A stretch of DNA of 64,000 bases from Rhodococcus jostii NBRC 16295 (GCF_001894825.1 NZ_BCWY01000036.1:26381-90380), one strand, 5' to 3'; counted from the first letter of the stretch, positions 8,536 to 17,983 are shown. The notes: generated by a model not told the origin, from the letters alone. Program-made: numbers and translations.

Positions 8536-9075
8536 ATGTCGAAGTTCACCGTGCCAGGTCTTTCCGACGAGCAGGGAGCGCGAGTTGCCGACATACTGCA
8601 AAAGCGGCTCAGCGCCTACAACGATCTGCATCTGACGCTCAAGCACATTCACTGGAATGTGGTGGGTCCGAATTTCATCGGCGTGCACGAGATGATCGAC
8701 CCACAGGTCGAGTTGGTGCGCGGGTATGCGGACGCGGTCGCCGAACGCATCGCAGCCCTGGGGCAATCGCCCGACGGCACCCCAGCCGCGATCGCCCGTG
8801 ACCGCACCTGGGACGACTACTCGGTGAAGCGCGATACCGCGCAAGCGCACCTGGGCGCACTCGATCTCGTGTACAGCGGTGTCGTCGGAGACAACCGCAA
8901 GGCAATCTCCGAGACCGGCGACCTCGACCCGATCACCGAGGACCTTCTCATCGGACAGACCGGTGAACTCGAGAAGTTCCAGTGGTTCGTGCGCGCCCAC
9001 CTCGAGAACTCCGGCGGCAGCCTGTCCACCAACGGCGCCCACACCGAGAAGCAGGCCGCCACCCAGGCGCGCTGA
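8536..9075 (+). CDS. dps: Dps-family DNA-protecting ferritin
   Basis: A 179-residue protein of the Dps family, which forms dodecamers that store iron, use peroxide as oxidant and coat DNA in starvation. The signature block KHIHWNVVGPNFIGVHEMID holds the inter-subunit ferroxidase ligands (His, His, Asp/Glu). The C-terminal tail is polar (SLSTNGAHTEKQAATQAR) and could contact DNA. The ATG at 8536 has AGGA seven bases upstream. It heads a plus-strand run with CsbD and GlsB-type genes, a typical stress cluster. A GGGTAC element at 8431-8436 lies upstream, but its -35 spacing is too long to call a SigF promoter. Confidence 0.9.
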   Translation: MSKFTVPGLSDEQGARVADILQKRLSAYNDLHLTLKHIHWNVVGPNFIGVHEMIDPQVELVRGYADAVAERIAALGQSPDGTPAAIARDRTWDDYSVKRDTAQAHLGALDLVYSGVVGDNRKAISETGDLDPITEDLLIGQTGELEKFQWFVRAHLENSGGSLSTNGAHTEKQAATQAR

Positions 9076-9117
9076 GAACCGTCAGTTCCCCCCTTCCGCA
9101 ACCGAAAGGCAAAGAAC

Positions 9118-9354
9118 ATGGCTGAGAACACGAGCGGTCCGGCAGAGGCCGTCAAGGGCGTCGTCGAAGACGTCAAAGGTAAGGCGAAGGAAGCCGCGGG
9201 TGCGGTGACCGGCCAAGACGATCTCACCCGCGAGGGCAAGGCGCAGCAGGACAAGGCCGCCGCCCAGCGCGAGGTTGCCGAGAAGGAAGCCGAAGCGGAA
9301 AAGGCTCGCGGCAAGGCCGAGGCGCAGGAAGCACGTCAACGCGCCGAACAGTGA
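9118..9354 (+). CDS. CsbD-family stress protein
   Basis: A 78-residue, highly charged, Ala/Lys/Glu-rich protein with the CsbD pattern (VKGVVEDVKGKAKEAAG, then LTREGKAQQDKAAAQ) followed by a helical Glu/Ala/Lys tail. Family members are SigB/SigF-induced general stress proteins without known biochemical activity. The ATG at 9118 is preceded by AAAGG at eight bases. It lies 42 bp downstream of dps and is probably cotranscribed. Confidence 0.88.
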   Translation: MAENTSGPAEAVKGVVEDVKGKAKEAAGAVTGQDDLTREGKAQQDKAAAQREVAEKEAEAEKARGKAEAQEARQRAEQ

Positions 9355-9431
9355 GACACGTGCGGGCCGGATCACGTCCGGCCCGCACCGGCCGCACCAG
9401 GCCACCACTCACCTCTCGAAAGGACTGATAC

Positions 9432-9695
9432 GTGCTAGGACTGGGAATTCTGGGCTGGATCATCATCGGCGGTCTCGCCGGATGGATCGGCAGCAAGATC
9501 ATGAAAACCGACGCCCAGATGGGGATCCTCCTCAACATCGTCGTCGGCGTCATCGGCGGACTCCTCGGCGGCTTCATCCTCAGCCTCTTCGGTACCGACG
9601 TGGAGGGCGGCGGTCTCTGGTTCAGTTTCTTCACGTGCCTCCTCGGCGCCGTGATACTCCTGTTCCTGGTCAAGCTCGTCACCGGCAGACGCTAG
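9432..9695 (+). CDS. GlsB/YeaQ/YmgE-family stress membrane protein
   Basis: An 87-residue integral membrane protein with three hydrophobic helices and the Gly-rich pattern of the transglycosylase-associated/GlsB family: GWIIIGGLAGWIGSKIM, IVVGVIGGLLGGFI and CLLGAVILLFLVKLV. These small proteins are part of envelope stress responses; the exact role is unknown. The GTG at 9432 has AAAGGA nine bases upstream. It closes the dps-csbD run and is followed by a strong hairpin. Confidence 0.88.
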   Translation: MLGLGILGWIIIGGLAGWIGSKIMKTDAQMGILLNIVVGVIGGLLGGFILSLFGTDVEGGGLWFSFFTCLLGAVILLFLVKLVTGRR

Positions 9696-9709
9696 TCCTC
9701 GTTTTCCCG

Positions 9710-9748
9710 ATCCGGGCCCTCCCATCGCAATGATGGGCGGGCCCGGAT
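9710..9748 (+). terminator. Strong hairpin terminator after the dps-csbD-glsB run
   Basis: Arms ATCCGGGCCCTCCCATC (9710-9726) and GATGGGCGGGCCCGGAT (9732-9748) pair at 16 of 17 positions with a 5-base loop. No U-tract follows, as is common for actinobacterial terminators. It begins 15 bases after the stop of the GlsB-type gene and rules out translation starts of the next gene lying within it. Confidence 0.7.
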
Positions 9749-9816
9749 ACGTCACGCGATCCGAGAATTCACGCCAATTCGTCGCCGAAACCGGTCGAAT
9801 GGGGTACTCGTTGCGG

Positions 9817-10368
9817 ATGGACAGTCGAGGATTCGATCGGGACGACGCGAACTGGAACTTCCGCGCCCGGCACGAGACCGAGACTCAGCGGCTCGACCGC
9901 AACTGGAACGGTCTGCTCCAAGAACTGCGTGTCGTGCAGACCGGGGTGCAACTCCTCACCGGTTTCCTGTTGACGTTGCCGTTCCAGCAGCGTTTCGAGG
10001 ACCTCACGGACGGCGAGGTGGCCATCTACCTCGCCACCGTCGCGCTGTCGGTCACGTCGACCATGCTGCTGGTCGCGCCGGCGGGTCTGCACCGCATGCT
10101 CTTCCGTCGCCATGCGCTCCGAGAACTCGTCGCCGCATCGCACCGGCTCGCGATGTGCGGAATCGCCACCCTCGGGTTGGCGCTGATCGGCGTGGTGGCG
10201 TTGATCTTCAGCTTCGTGCTCTCGCCCCTCGCCGGGGCCGTCGCCGCCGCGGCCGCGCTCGCCATGTTCAGCGGACTCGGGATCTTCGCCGCGATCCTGC
10301 AGTCGCGGCACCGTCCGCCCGAGAACGGAGACGCCCCGACAACCGACGACGCAGCCTCCGCTCGGTGA
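9817..10368 (+). CDS. DUF6328-family membrane protein
   Basis: A 183-residue protein: a polar N-terminus (NWNFRARHETETQRLDRNW), the family block LLQELRVVQTGVQLLTGFLL, then four hydrophobic helices (about residues 45-65, 78-98, 120-142 and 145-165) and a short polar tail. This matches the actinobacterial DUF6328 family, of unknown function and often near stress genes. The start at ATG 9817 was chosen because longer reads run into the terminator hairpin and the family usually has about 15-20 residues before the WN block; ATG 9799 is the alternative. Confidence 0.7.
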   Translation: MDSRGFDRDDANWNFRARHETETQRLDRNWNGLLQELRVVQTGVQLLTGFLLTLPFQQRFEDLTDGEVAIYLATVALSVTSTMLLVAPAGLHRMLFRRHALRELVAASHRLAMCGIATLGLALIGVVALIFSFVLSPLAGAVAAAAALAMFSGLGIFAAILQSRHRPPENGDAPTTDDAASAR

Positions 10369-10388
10369 GCACGGCGGGTCGGCATCGC

Positions 10389-10414
10389 GTTTCGCCCCAC
10401 GGGCTCCCGGGTAG
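10389..10414 (+). promoter_or_regulatory. SigF-type promoter, GTTT-N16-GGGTAG
   Basis: GTTT at 10389-10392 and GGGTAG at 10409-10414 are separated by 16 bases, a close match to the SigF consensus (GTTT-N15-17-GGGTAT). It lies about 33 bases before the GTG of the small gene at 10447 and would drive that gene, the UsfY gene and the DinB gene. The fit with UsfY, a member of the mycobacterial sigF locus, strengthens the call. Confidence 0.6.
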
Positions 10415-10446
10415 GCGGAGCGGAGACGAGAGAGGAGTGACGCACC

Positions 10447-10590
10447 GTGACCGAGGACAAGCACACCGACAAGGACGAACCGAAGGGCGGCCGCCCGGGT
10501 CCTGTAGACCACGGCAAGGACGGCGGCATGGCCACCCGAGAGAACGCATCAGAGCTGGCGGAGGAATCCGACACCGTCGACACCGACTGA
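10447..10590 (+). CDS. 47-residue hydrophilic stress-unit protein
   Basis: GTG 10447 to TGA 10588-10590 encodes a strongly charged 47-residue protein (VTEDKHTDKDEPKGGRPG... ending SDTVDTD), probably disordered. GAGAGGAG lies about nine bases before the start, and a SigF-type promoter lies just upstream. It is 31 bp before the UsfY gene and likely shares its transcript. Family and function unknown. Confidence 0.6.
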   Translation: MTEDKHTDKDEPKGGRPGPVDHGKDGGMATRENASELAEESDTVDTD

Positions 10591-10621
10591 CGAAATACCG
10601 GTCGAGCACAGGAGGACTGCA

Positions 10622-10945
10622 GTGACCTATCAGCCGGACAACGGACCGAGCCGAAAGCTGAATGCCGAGCACGCCCCTCGGGACGACGCGCACACCATGC
10701 GTAGTCATGCCGGTGAAGCGATCACCGACGGCCGCAACTGGCCGGGATACATCCTGATCGCCACCGGAGTCGCCGTGCTCGGGTTGACTCTCGTCGCAGC
10801 AGGCTACGGATTCCAAGGGTGGACGCTCATCGGTGGTATCGCGTGCATTCTGTGCCTCGTGCTGGGCACGGCGCTGGTACTTCTCGAACGGCGACGGGTC
10901 AAAGCGCTCGAGGGCGGGACGCTGACCGATCAGGAAGGGCATTGA
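10622..10945 (+). CDS. usfY: UsfY-like protein
   Basis: A 107-residue protein with a polar N-terminal part containing TMRSHAGEAITDGRNWPGY, two transmembrane helices (GYILIATGVAVLGLTLVAA and LIGGIACILCLVLGTALVLL) and a basic tail. The R-x-HAGE...WPGY block followed by two helices matches UsfY, encoded beside sigF in mycobacteria; its role is unknown. The GTG at 10622 has AGGAGG six bases upstream. It overlaps the next gene by four bases (TTGA). Confidence 0.72.
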   Translation: MTYQPDNGPSRKLNAEHAPRDDAHTMRSHAGEAITDGRNWPGYILIATGVAVLGLTLVAAGYGFQGWTLIGGIACILCLVLGTALVLLERRRVKALEGGTLTDQEGH

Positions 10946-11526
10946 CAGACCCGAAGGCGGACCTTCTCTCCTACCTGCAATCCGCCCGCGATGCGCTGCT
11001 GTGGAAACTCGACGGGCTGTCCGAGTACGACATCCGCAGACCAGTCACCCCGACGGGCACGAACCTGCTGGGCCTCGTCAAACACCTGACGGGCGTCGAG
11101 ATCGGCTACTTCGGGGACACCTTCGACCGACCCGTCGACAACCTGCCCCTGTGGTTCACCGACGATGCCGACGCCAATGTCGACATGTGGGCGACCGCCG
11201 ACGAATCGCGCGAGTTCATCGTCGAGCAGTACCGCCAGGCGTGGGCGCATTCGGACGCAACCATCCAGGCCCTGCCGCTGGACGCGCCCGGCCGGATACC
11301 GCGATGGCCGGATGATCGCCGCGACGTCACGCTGCACCGCATTCTCGTGCACGTGATCGCCGAGACGCACCGGCACGCGGGGCACGCGGACATCGTGCGG
11401 GAACTCGTCGACGGAACCGTCGGACTGCGGGCGGACAACGACAACATGCCGGTAGAGGACCGAACGTGGTGGGAGAACTACCGGAACACGCTCGAACGTG
11501 CGGCGCGGGAGGCCGATCCGAGCTGA
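10942..11526 (+). CDS. DinB-family (DUF664-type) protein
   Basis: A 194-residue four-helix-bundle protein of the DinB/YfiT superfamily. Metal-ligand candidates are the His in LVKHLTGVEIGYF and the H-x3-H in HVIAETHRHAGHAD. Relatives include mycothiol- and bacillithiol-dependent S-transferases, so a thiol-transfer role is possible but unproven. The TTG at 10942 overlaps the usfY stop, with AGGAAGGG immediately upstream, indicating coupled translation in the SigF-linked unit. Confidence 0.78.
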   Translation: MTDPKADLLSYLQSARDALLWKLDGLSEYDIRRPVTPTGTNLLGLVKHLTGVEIGYFGDTFDRPVDNLPLWFTDDADANVDMWATADESREFIVEQYRQAWAHSDATIQALPLDAPGRIPRWPDDRRDVTLHRILVHVIAETHRHAGHADIVRELVDGTVGLRADNDNMPVEDRTWWENYRNTLERAAREADPS

Positions 11527-11533
11527 GCCCCTG

Positions 11534-13258
11534 TCAGCCCGCCGCCGGCTGAGGAGTCGTGGTGACGTCCGGGGTGGTGGTTGTCACCGACTGGGACTCC
11601 TCGATTTCGGTGGGCTTCGCCGCCGTCGTGGTCGTCACGGATGTTTCCGCCGCAGTCTGCGGATCCGACGCCGGGACTGCGGTTTCCGCCACTAACGCGG
11701 CGGCCGTCGTGGGTTCCGGCGAACTGGTCGTCGCGATCGTGGTTGTGGGTGTGGGTGTCGTCGTACTGCTGGTCGTGTGAGACGCGGTGACCGCGCTGCT
11801 CGCCAGCTGAGGTTTCTTCGCGCTGTCGGTGGTGGTCGGAGCCACGGTAGTGACCTCCGCCGGCTTCGTGGATGCCGCAGCTAGCTTCGCCGTCGACGGT
11901 TCTGTGGCAGCGACACGCTGCTCACCCTTCTCCGCCTCCTGCGCAAGATGTGTCAGCCAGGCCGCAGAGTACTGGGCTGACGTCAGGGGTTTCCCGTTGC
12001 CCACGTTCGCATCGCGCCAGTAGTCGAAGTGGTGACCCGTCCCCTCCCCCAGCGTCTGCTGGTACGGATCGCTCATCGCCACCTGGATCGTGTTCTCGTT
12101 GTCCTCGATGAAACCGATGATCTCGTTGCGGACCTTCGTGGGCAGGTACACCAAGTCGACCGCCTTGTTCGAGGAGATCGGACCGGTCGGCGTATCCGTT
12201 TGCGTCGTAACGGTGCCGGGCTTGTAGGCCGGGTCAGACACCTTGACCAGGACGTCGAGGAAGGTCTCGTCGGACTGCATCCAGTCGCCTTGCGCCTGAA
12301 TGTCTGCGAATGCGGCGAGGGCGACCTGCCCGAGCACCACGGCGAGATCCTGGCCCGTCGCCGGGGTCAGTCCGTCTTTCTGCAGGGAGTCGACATTCAG
12401 CTGCCGTCCCACGTTGATCGCAAGTTGCAGCAGAGCGATGTTTTCGGGCGCGGAGCAGGTCAGGTCGCCCTCCGAACAGAAGGACGCCACCTTCCCGTCC
12501 AGCGCGCCGAAGCTGCCGGACGTGCCGGGAAGCGCACCCCGCCCCGGTGTGCCCGACTGACCCGACTGGTAGGCGAGGTCGAAGCCGTCGGGACTGCGGA
12601 ATTCGTTCTCGGCCCCCGGAAAAGGTCCCCCGCCCACGTCGCGGCCCGCGTCCGCCAGGATGACGACACCGACCACGGAGGCGGGATCGAGGATCTCGTA
12701 CGACCCGTCCTCGCCGTCCTGATTGCCGACCTCCATCGCAACCCGCCGCGCGACATCGGCACCCTCGCTGTAACCGACGATCGAGAACTTCGTGTCGGGA
12801 CACGACGCATGGATCGAGCGCATGACGGTTTCGGTGTTGTCGACGCCAGCGTTCACGGCGTCCTCGTAGGAGTCCATATTCGCCGGATACTCGACGTACA
12901 CCGCGGCATAGGACCCACCCCCGACAGCTTGCTGCGGCGCGTTCACCACCTCGTCGATCCAAGGGCTGCTGTAGTTGCTGGAATACGACGCGGGAAGCGT
13001 AGTTCCGTCGGGCGCCACGAGCATCTGATGCGTTCCCTGACGCGGGGTGTCCCCGCGACCGGCGACGGCGATGCTGACCATGTCGTAACACGCGTTCGAG
13101 GCCGCTGCTGTCAGCGCCGTCGCCGTCGTGGCCGGTGAGCCCGGGTTCGACCACGGTGTCACTAGCAGTGCTGCCAGTCCCAAAGCACCGGGCGCGACTA
13201 GAGTGCCTGCGATCCTTCGTCGATGCGCGACCTTGCGTGCGGAAACACGACGTTCCAT
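11534..13258 (-). CDS. Secreted cutinase-family serine esterase with Thr-rich tail
   Basis: A 574-residue exported protein. A basic N-terminus and hydrophobic segment (about residues 15-50) form a signal sequence. The alpha/beta hydrolase core has the nucleophile elbow GYSEGA at about residue 163 and an early Cys (NACYDMVSI) typical of cutinase-like/CULP lipases. Residues from about 440 onward are a low-complexity Thr/Ser/Pro/Ala tail that may span the mycolate wall. Family members cleave esters such as triacylglycerol, phospholipid or cutin; the substrate here is not defined. The ATG at 13258 has only a weak GGGG ribosome site. The stop lies 8 bp from the convergent DinB gene. Confidence 0.78.
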   Translation of the reverse strand: MERRVSARKVAHRRRIAGTLVAPGALGLAALLVTPWSNPGSPATTATALTAAASNACYDMVSIAVAGRGDTPRQGTHQMLVAPDGTTLPASYSSNYSSPWIDEVVNAPQQAVGGGSYAAVYVEYPANMDSYEDAVNAGVDNTETVMRSIHASCPDTKFSIVGYSEGADVARRVAMEVGNQDGEDGSYEILDPASVVGVVILADAGRDVGGGPFPGAENEFRSPDGFDLAYQSGQSGTPGRGALPGTSGSFGALDGKVASFCSEGDLTCSAPENIALLQLAINVGRQLNVDSLQKDGLTPATGQDLAVVLGQVALAAFADIQAQGDWMQSDETFLDVLVKVSDPAYKPGTVTTQTDTPTGPISSNKAVDLVYLPTKVRNEIIGFIEDNENTIQVAMSDPYQQTLGEGTGHHFDYWRDANVGNGKPLTSAQYSAAWLTHLAQEAEKGEQRVAATEPSTAKLAAASTKPAEVTTVAPTTTDSAKKPQLASSAVTASHTTSSTTTPTPTTTIATTSSPEPTTAAALVAETAVPASDPQTAAETSVTTTTAAKPTEIEESQSVTTTTPDVTTTPQPAAG

Positions 13259-13375
13259 GGTCTACCCCATCCGTTCGTGGCGCGTGTCGAGCACCCGAGT
13301 AGGTGTCAACGCGTTAACAGACAAGTCGCACATCGCGCCAGCGGCGTTACACACGTTCCCCGTCCGCATCCCTCT

Positions 13376-14698
13376 TCATGACGCGCGGAGGTGTGCGATC
13401 AGGACCGCCTCGACCGCCGAATGGCGTGCCGGAGTCGGCAACGGCGGCGCGGTGGACCGGTAGTGATGCCCGGTCGGGGTGCCGAGATCGATCACATGCC
13501 GGCGGCCCGGTCTTTGTATCGAGCGAGCCGTCCACCCCGGAGCCTCCTTTGGATAGTTGCAGGCCTCGCACCACCCGGACCCGTTGCGCACCGACGTCCG
13601 GCCAAATTTGCCGTGCGGGCGGATGTGATCGTGATGCCGAATCGGGGCGTCACACCACGGAGTCCGGCACGTCCGGTCGCGGAGGTCGATCAACTTCGCC
13701 AAACCCTTCGGGAACGTCCGGGACCGCGATTCCATCACCGTCAACGCCCCCGACTGCGGGCACGAGTACAGCCGCTGCAACGTGGCCCCGACCTCGGCGT
13801 CGACCGCGTCGGCAACCCACTGCCGGGCGATCCCCGCCGGCACCGGCCCATACCCCTGCAACTGCGCCGGCTCGTTCCCGCCGGTCAGCAGCGTTTCGTC
13901 CGACAGCACCAGGTTCACCGCCACCGGCACACCGGAAGCCACGGCCTGTCCGGTGCCGCGTGCGAACAGCAAATCCACCATCAGCTGATTCCGGGTGCGG
14001 CCACCACTACTTCCCGTGGCGATGAGATTGTCCGCATCCCGGCCCAGCGTCGCCTGCAGGCACACCGCCTGCTCCACCGGCATCAACACGCTGAGGTACG
14101 CCATGGAGTCCGGTGCGGGCCGCGGCGTCACCCGCCGTTCCGACACCGCCTTCTTATTCCGGCGGACCACGGCCGCGGCGTCGAGTTCTACCGCCAACGC
14201 CTTGGCGCGCGCGATCAGCCCTTGGTCGCCGACCCCGTCGAGAATGTCCGGGTCCGCGCACAACCGGCGGTCGACGATCCCCCGATCCTCAATCGACAAA
14301 CACGCCGTCTCACGCACGAGCACCGTGGCACGCCATTCGTTCAACCGACCCGACCGCAACAGGTCCAACGCATGGGGCATCTCGTGCACCAGAGCCTGCG
14401 CGAACCCCAGATGCCGCCCACCGCGGTTGGGTGATTCCCTGCGCGCCAACGCAATCTGCGACGCGATCCCCCGGTCCCACTCGGTACGCGGCACACTGTC
14501 AGCCTTCCGCTCCGCCCGAATGCAGGTCGCGACGGCATCGGTGATCACCGCTTGCGCCGCGCACCCCACCGACTTCAGGGTTTCGATCGCATCGAGCCAC
14601 TCGATCCCCGAGCCCGCATCCCCGCCGGCCTCGACACACCGCAGCCGCGCCGTGAACACACGCAACTCCTCCAAATCCGGCGCCATCAATTCCCCCAC
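13376..14698 (-). CDS. DUF222-HNH endonuclease (13E12-repeat-like family)
   Basis: A 440-residue protein with an N-terminal DUF222 region and a C-terminal HNH nuclease motif: CRTPWCDAPIRHHDHI, then GWCEACNYPKEAPGW, giving the Cys pairs and HH catalytic residues. This multicopy actinobacterial family is related to the mycobacterial 13E12 repeats. The GTG at 14698 was chosen because GGGGGAGG lies six bases upstream; the ATG at 14686 lacks this. A sequence matching the actinobacterial SOS box lies 22 bp upstream, so DNA-damage induction is likely. Its DNA target is unknown. Confidence 0.82.
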   Translation of the reverse strand: MGELMAPDLEELRVFTARLRCVEAGGDAGSGIEWLDAIETLKSVGCAAQAVITDAVATCIRAERKADSVPRTEWDRGIASQIALARRESPNRGGRHLGFAQALVHEMPHALDLLRSGRLNEWRATVLVRETACLSIEDRGIVDRRLCADPDILDGVGDQGLIARAKALAVELDAAAVVRRNKKAVSERRVTPRPAPDSMAYLSVLMPVEQAVCLQATLGRDADNLIATGSSGGRTRNQLMVDLLFARGTGQAVASGVPVAVNLVLSDETLLTGGNEPAQLQGYGPVPAGIARQWVADAVDAEVGATLQRLYSCPQSGALTVMESRSRTFPKGLAKLIDLRDRTCRTPWCDAPIRHHDHIRPHGKFGRTSVRNGSGWCEACNYPKEAPGWTARSIQRPGRRHVIDLGTPTGHHYRSTAPPLPTPARHSAVEAVLIAHLRAS

Positions 14699-14720
14699 AA
14701 CCAACCTCCCCCAAGGTCGT

Positions 14721-14736
14721 TCGAATATGTGTTCGA
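14721..14736 (-). promoter_or_regulatory. LexA-like SOS box
   Basis: TCGAATATGTGTTCGA agrees with the mycobacterial LexA box TCGAAC-N4-GTTCGA at 11 of 12 conserved positions (T for C at position 6). It lies 22 bp before the GTG of the HNH gene. It also forms part of a 10-bp direct repeat, GTTCGAATAT, at 14719-14728 and 14731-14740. Confidence 0.6.
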
Positions 14737-14760
14737 ATATAGCCCCTCGAGCGGGAAGAT

Positions 14761-14789
14761 GGCAATAGTCGGCGCTGTCGACTATTGCC
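14761..14789. promoter_or_regulatory. 11-bp perfect inverted repeat between divergent genes
   Basis: GGCAATAGTCG (14761-14771) and CGACTATTGCC (14779-14789) flank a 7-base centre. It lies between the divergent HNH and GAF-ANTAR genes, about 130 bp before the latter. It could be an operator or an RNA hairpin; the regulator is unknown. Confidence 0.45.
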
Positions 14790-14917
14790 GGCTCCGAATG
14801 CCCGACGGCCGGGCGCCAGGAATATGTGACTTCCGCCGTTCTGGCAGACTTGGTCGGACGTCGCGAGAACTGCGGCGCCCGGCTCATGCCGCGTTGTAGC
14901 ACCTCAGGAGGCGAGTC

Positions 14918-15613
14918 ATGCCAAGCGATTCTCCGAGCGCTGTCTTCGCGAAGCTGGCCGAGACGGTCTACAACGGGGACGACTTCGCCCAGGTGTATCA
15001 GGCGATTTGCGATGCCGCGGCGATCCTCGTCCCCGGGTGTACGCATGCCAGCCTCATGTTGAAGCAGAACGACCAGCACCTCACGGTGGCGGCGAGCGAC
15101 GGCATCGCCGCTCACATAGACGCGCTCGAGCGGGCCGAGCAGGAAGGGCCGTGCCTCGATGCCATCGAGAACGCATCGCCGCAGGTCGAGGCCGAGCTAG
15201 CTCGGTCGACGCAATGGCCACGCCTTGCGCAGCGGGTGATTGCGGAAACCACCGTCCGCGGTGCCGCGGGCTTCCGGCTCCTGATCAAGGGGCGCAAGGT
15301 AGGCGCACTGAATTTGTTCTCGGACAATCCGGGTGAATTCACCGACGAATCCATAGACCAGGCGATTCTGATCACGGCGTTCGCCGCGGTCACGTTGACC
15401 GCACTTCATGAACACCAGGAAGCCCAGACGCTGCGTGAGGGCCTGGCCAGCAACCGTGAAATCGGAAAAGCGATCGGATTGATGATGGCCTTTCACGACA
15501 TCTCCGAGGACAGGGCGTTCGACCTGCTGCGCAAGACGTCGCAAGACATGAATATCAAACTCACCAGTGTCGCCCGGGAAGTCATCGCACACCACAATTC
15601 GAAGTTCGACTGA
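14918..15613 (+). CDS. GAF-ANTAR response regulator
   Basis: A 231-residue protein with a GAF domain (about residues 15-165; GCTHASLMLKQ, EQEGPCLDAIE, GAAGFRLLIKGRKVGALNLF) and a C-terminal ANTAR domain (ASNREIGKAIGLMMAFHDIS, then LTSVAREVIAHH). It should act as an RNA-binding antiterminator under control of its sensor domain. The ATG at 14918 has AGGAGG seven bases upstream. It is distinct from the homologue at 4071-4841. A STAS gene follows 250 bp downstream. Confidence 0.85.
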   Translation: MPSDSPSAVFAKLAETVYNGDDFAQVYQAICDAAAILVPGCTHASLMLKQNDQHLTVAASDGIAAHIDALERAEQEGPCLDAIENASPQVEAELARSTQWPRLAQRVIAETTVRGAAGFRLLIKGRKVGALNLFSDNPGEFTDESIDQAILITAFAAVTLTALHEHQEAQTLREGLASNREIGKAIGLMMAFHDISEDRAFDLLRKTSQDMNIKLTSVAREVIAHHNSKFD

Positions 15614-15862
15614 TCCGGACTCGAGCCGGCTACGCTCGCGGCGTGTGGCCAGGGTTGGGTGAAGTTGGCAATCGGTTGATGCCCACCTGACGGAGAAGTA
15701 GGGTTGATCCAGCGTGGTTGAGAACACAGCCGCAGATTGTCCGGGCCGCAGCGGTGCGCGGTGGACCGAGATGCGTGCACTCCCTCGTGGCGTCCGCGTC
15801 GAGGCCCAATCTTCTTGCCCAAGGCGCACGGACACCCACAGATTGCACGCGATCGGAGGGTC

Positions 15863-16309
15863 ATGAAACCAACCTGCACGCCGCGCTGTGTCAACCCCCC
15901 GACGGCACCGCGGCTGTACGCCACCCGCGAGACACCCTCCCCCGACAGGGGTCTTCGAATGGCCGTCGAAGTCGCGCAGACCGTCGACGCCACCGTGGGT
16001 CGCATCACGGGAGACATCGACGTGCTGGCAGCCCCGTCTTTCGCGCTCGCCCTTGCACACCTCACGGACGGGGGCTCGTCTTCGCGCATCATCGTGGACA
16101 TGACCACAGTCGACTTCGTCGGGACCTCGGGGTTGTCGGTGCTATCCGAGTTCGCGGAAACCGCTAGGCGACACCATATTACGTGGGTGCTGGCGGGTAG
16201 CAGGGCGGTGCTCCGGCCGCTCGAGGCAACCGGTCTCGCCGCGATGATCCCCATCTGCAGCACTGTGAGCGCAGCGTTCGACAAGGTGGAGAAGATCACG
16301 CACACCTGA
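15863..16309 (+). CDS. STAS-domain anti-sigma antagonist
   Basis: A 148-residue protein. After a polar 35-residue N-terminus the STAS domain runs GRITGDIDVLAAPSF, then VDMTTVDFVGTSGLSVLSEF. Thr/Ser are present at the switch position (G-T-S-G), so phosphorylation by an RsbW-type kinase is possible, unlike the STAS protein at 2151. The ATG at 15863 has GGAGGG close upstream. It could be the antagonist that frees SigF from RsbW (inference). It converges with the rifampicin monooxygenase gene 10 bp away. Confidence 0.78.
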   Translation: MKPTCTPRCVNPPTAPRLYATRETPSPDRGLRMAVEVAQTVDATVGRITGDIDVLAAPSFALALAHLTDGGSSSRIIVDMTTVDFVGTSGLSVLSEFAETARRHHITWVLAGSRAVLRPLEATGLAAMIPICSTVSAAFDKVEKITHT

Positions 16310-16318
16310 AAGGGAGGA

Positions 16319-17788
<1,470 letters not shown>

Positions 17789-17843
17789 TCACTCCGCGAT
17801 TTCCGCAGGTTCTGGCTTCGGCTGGAGATTCTGCAGCAAGACC

Positions 17844-17864
17844 GGGGCCTTGCCGCAAGGCCCC
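17844..17864 (-). promoter_or_regulatory. Rifamycin-associated element (RAE)-like palindrome
   Basis: GGGGCCTTG-CCG-CAAGGCCCC is a perfect 9-bp inverted repeat with a 3-base centre. It fits the rifamycin-associated element (GGGGCTTGCGGCAAGGCCCC-like) reported upstream of rifamycin-inactivating genes (rph, rox, helR) in actinomycetes. It lies 98 bp upstream of the rox start. The consensus is quoted from memory. Confidence 0.75.
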
Positions 17865-17883
17865 CGGTGCGCTATATGCTGAA

Positions 17884-17915
17884 AATGGCAAGGAGTGAGT
17901 AACCTCCTTGCCATT
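17884..17915 (-). terminator. 12-bp perfect hairpin
   Basis: AATGGCAAGGAG (17884-17895) and CTCCTTGCCATT (17904-17915) with an 8-base loop. Read on the minus strand it is followed by TTTTC, so it is best seen as the terminator of the small minus-strand gene ending at 17984, separating it from the RAE and rox. Confidence 0.55.
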
Positions 17916-17983
17916 CCCCTTTGTCGTACGAACAGGCAAGCCCCTCACGAAACGGTGACGTGCCGCAACGCGATCAGTGTGGC

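Noticed and set aside
12029..13138. 369-codon open frame opposite the cutinase-like gene, and similar long antisense frames elsewhere (for example opposite ppk1, the synthase and the HNH gene)
   Set aside because: They mirror the GC-rich codon pattern of the real genes, lack ribosome sites and show no protein family features.
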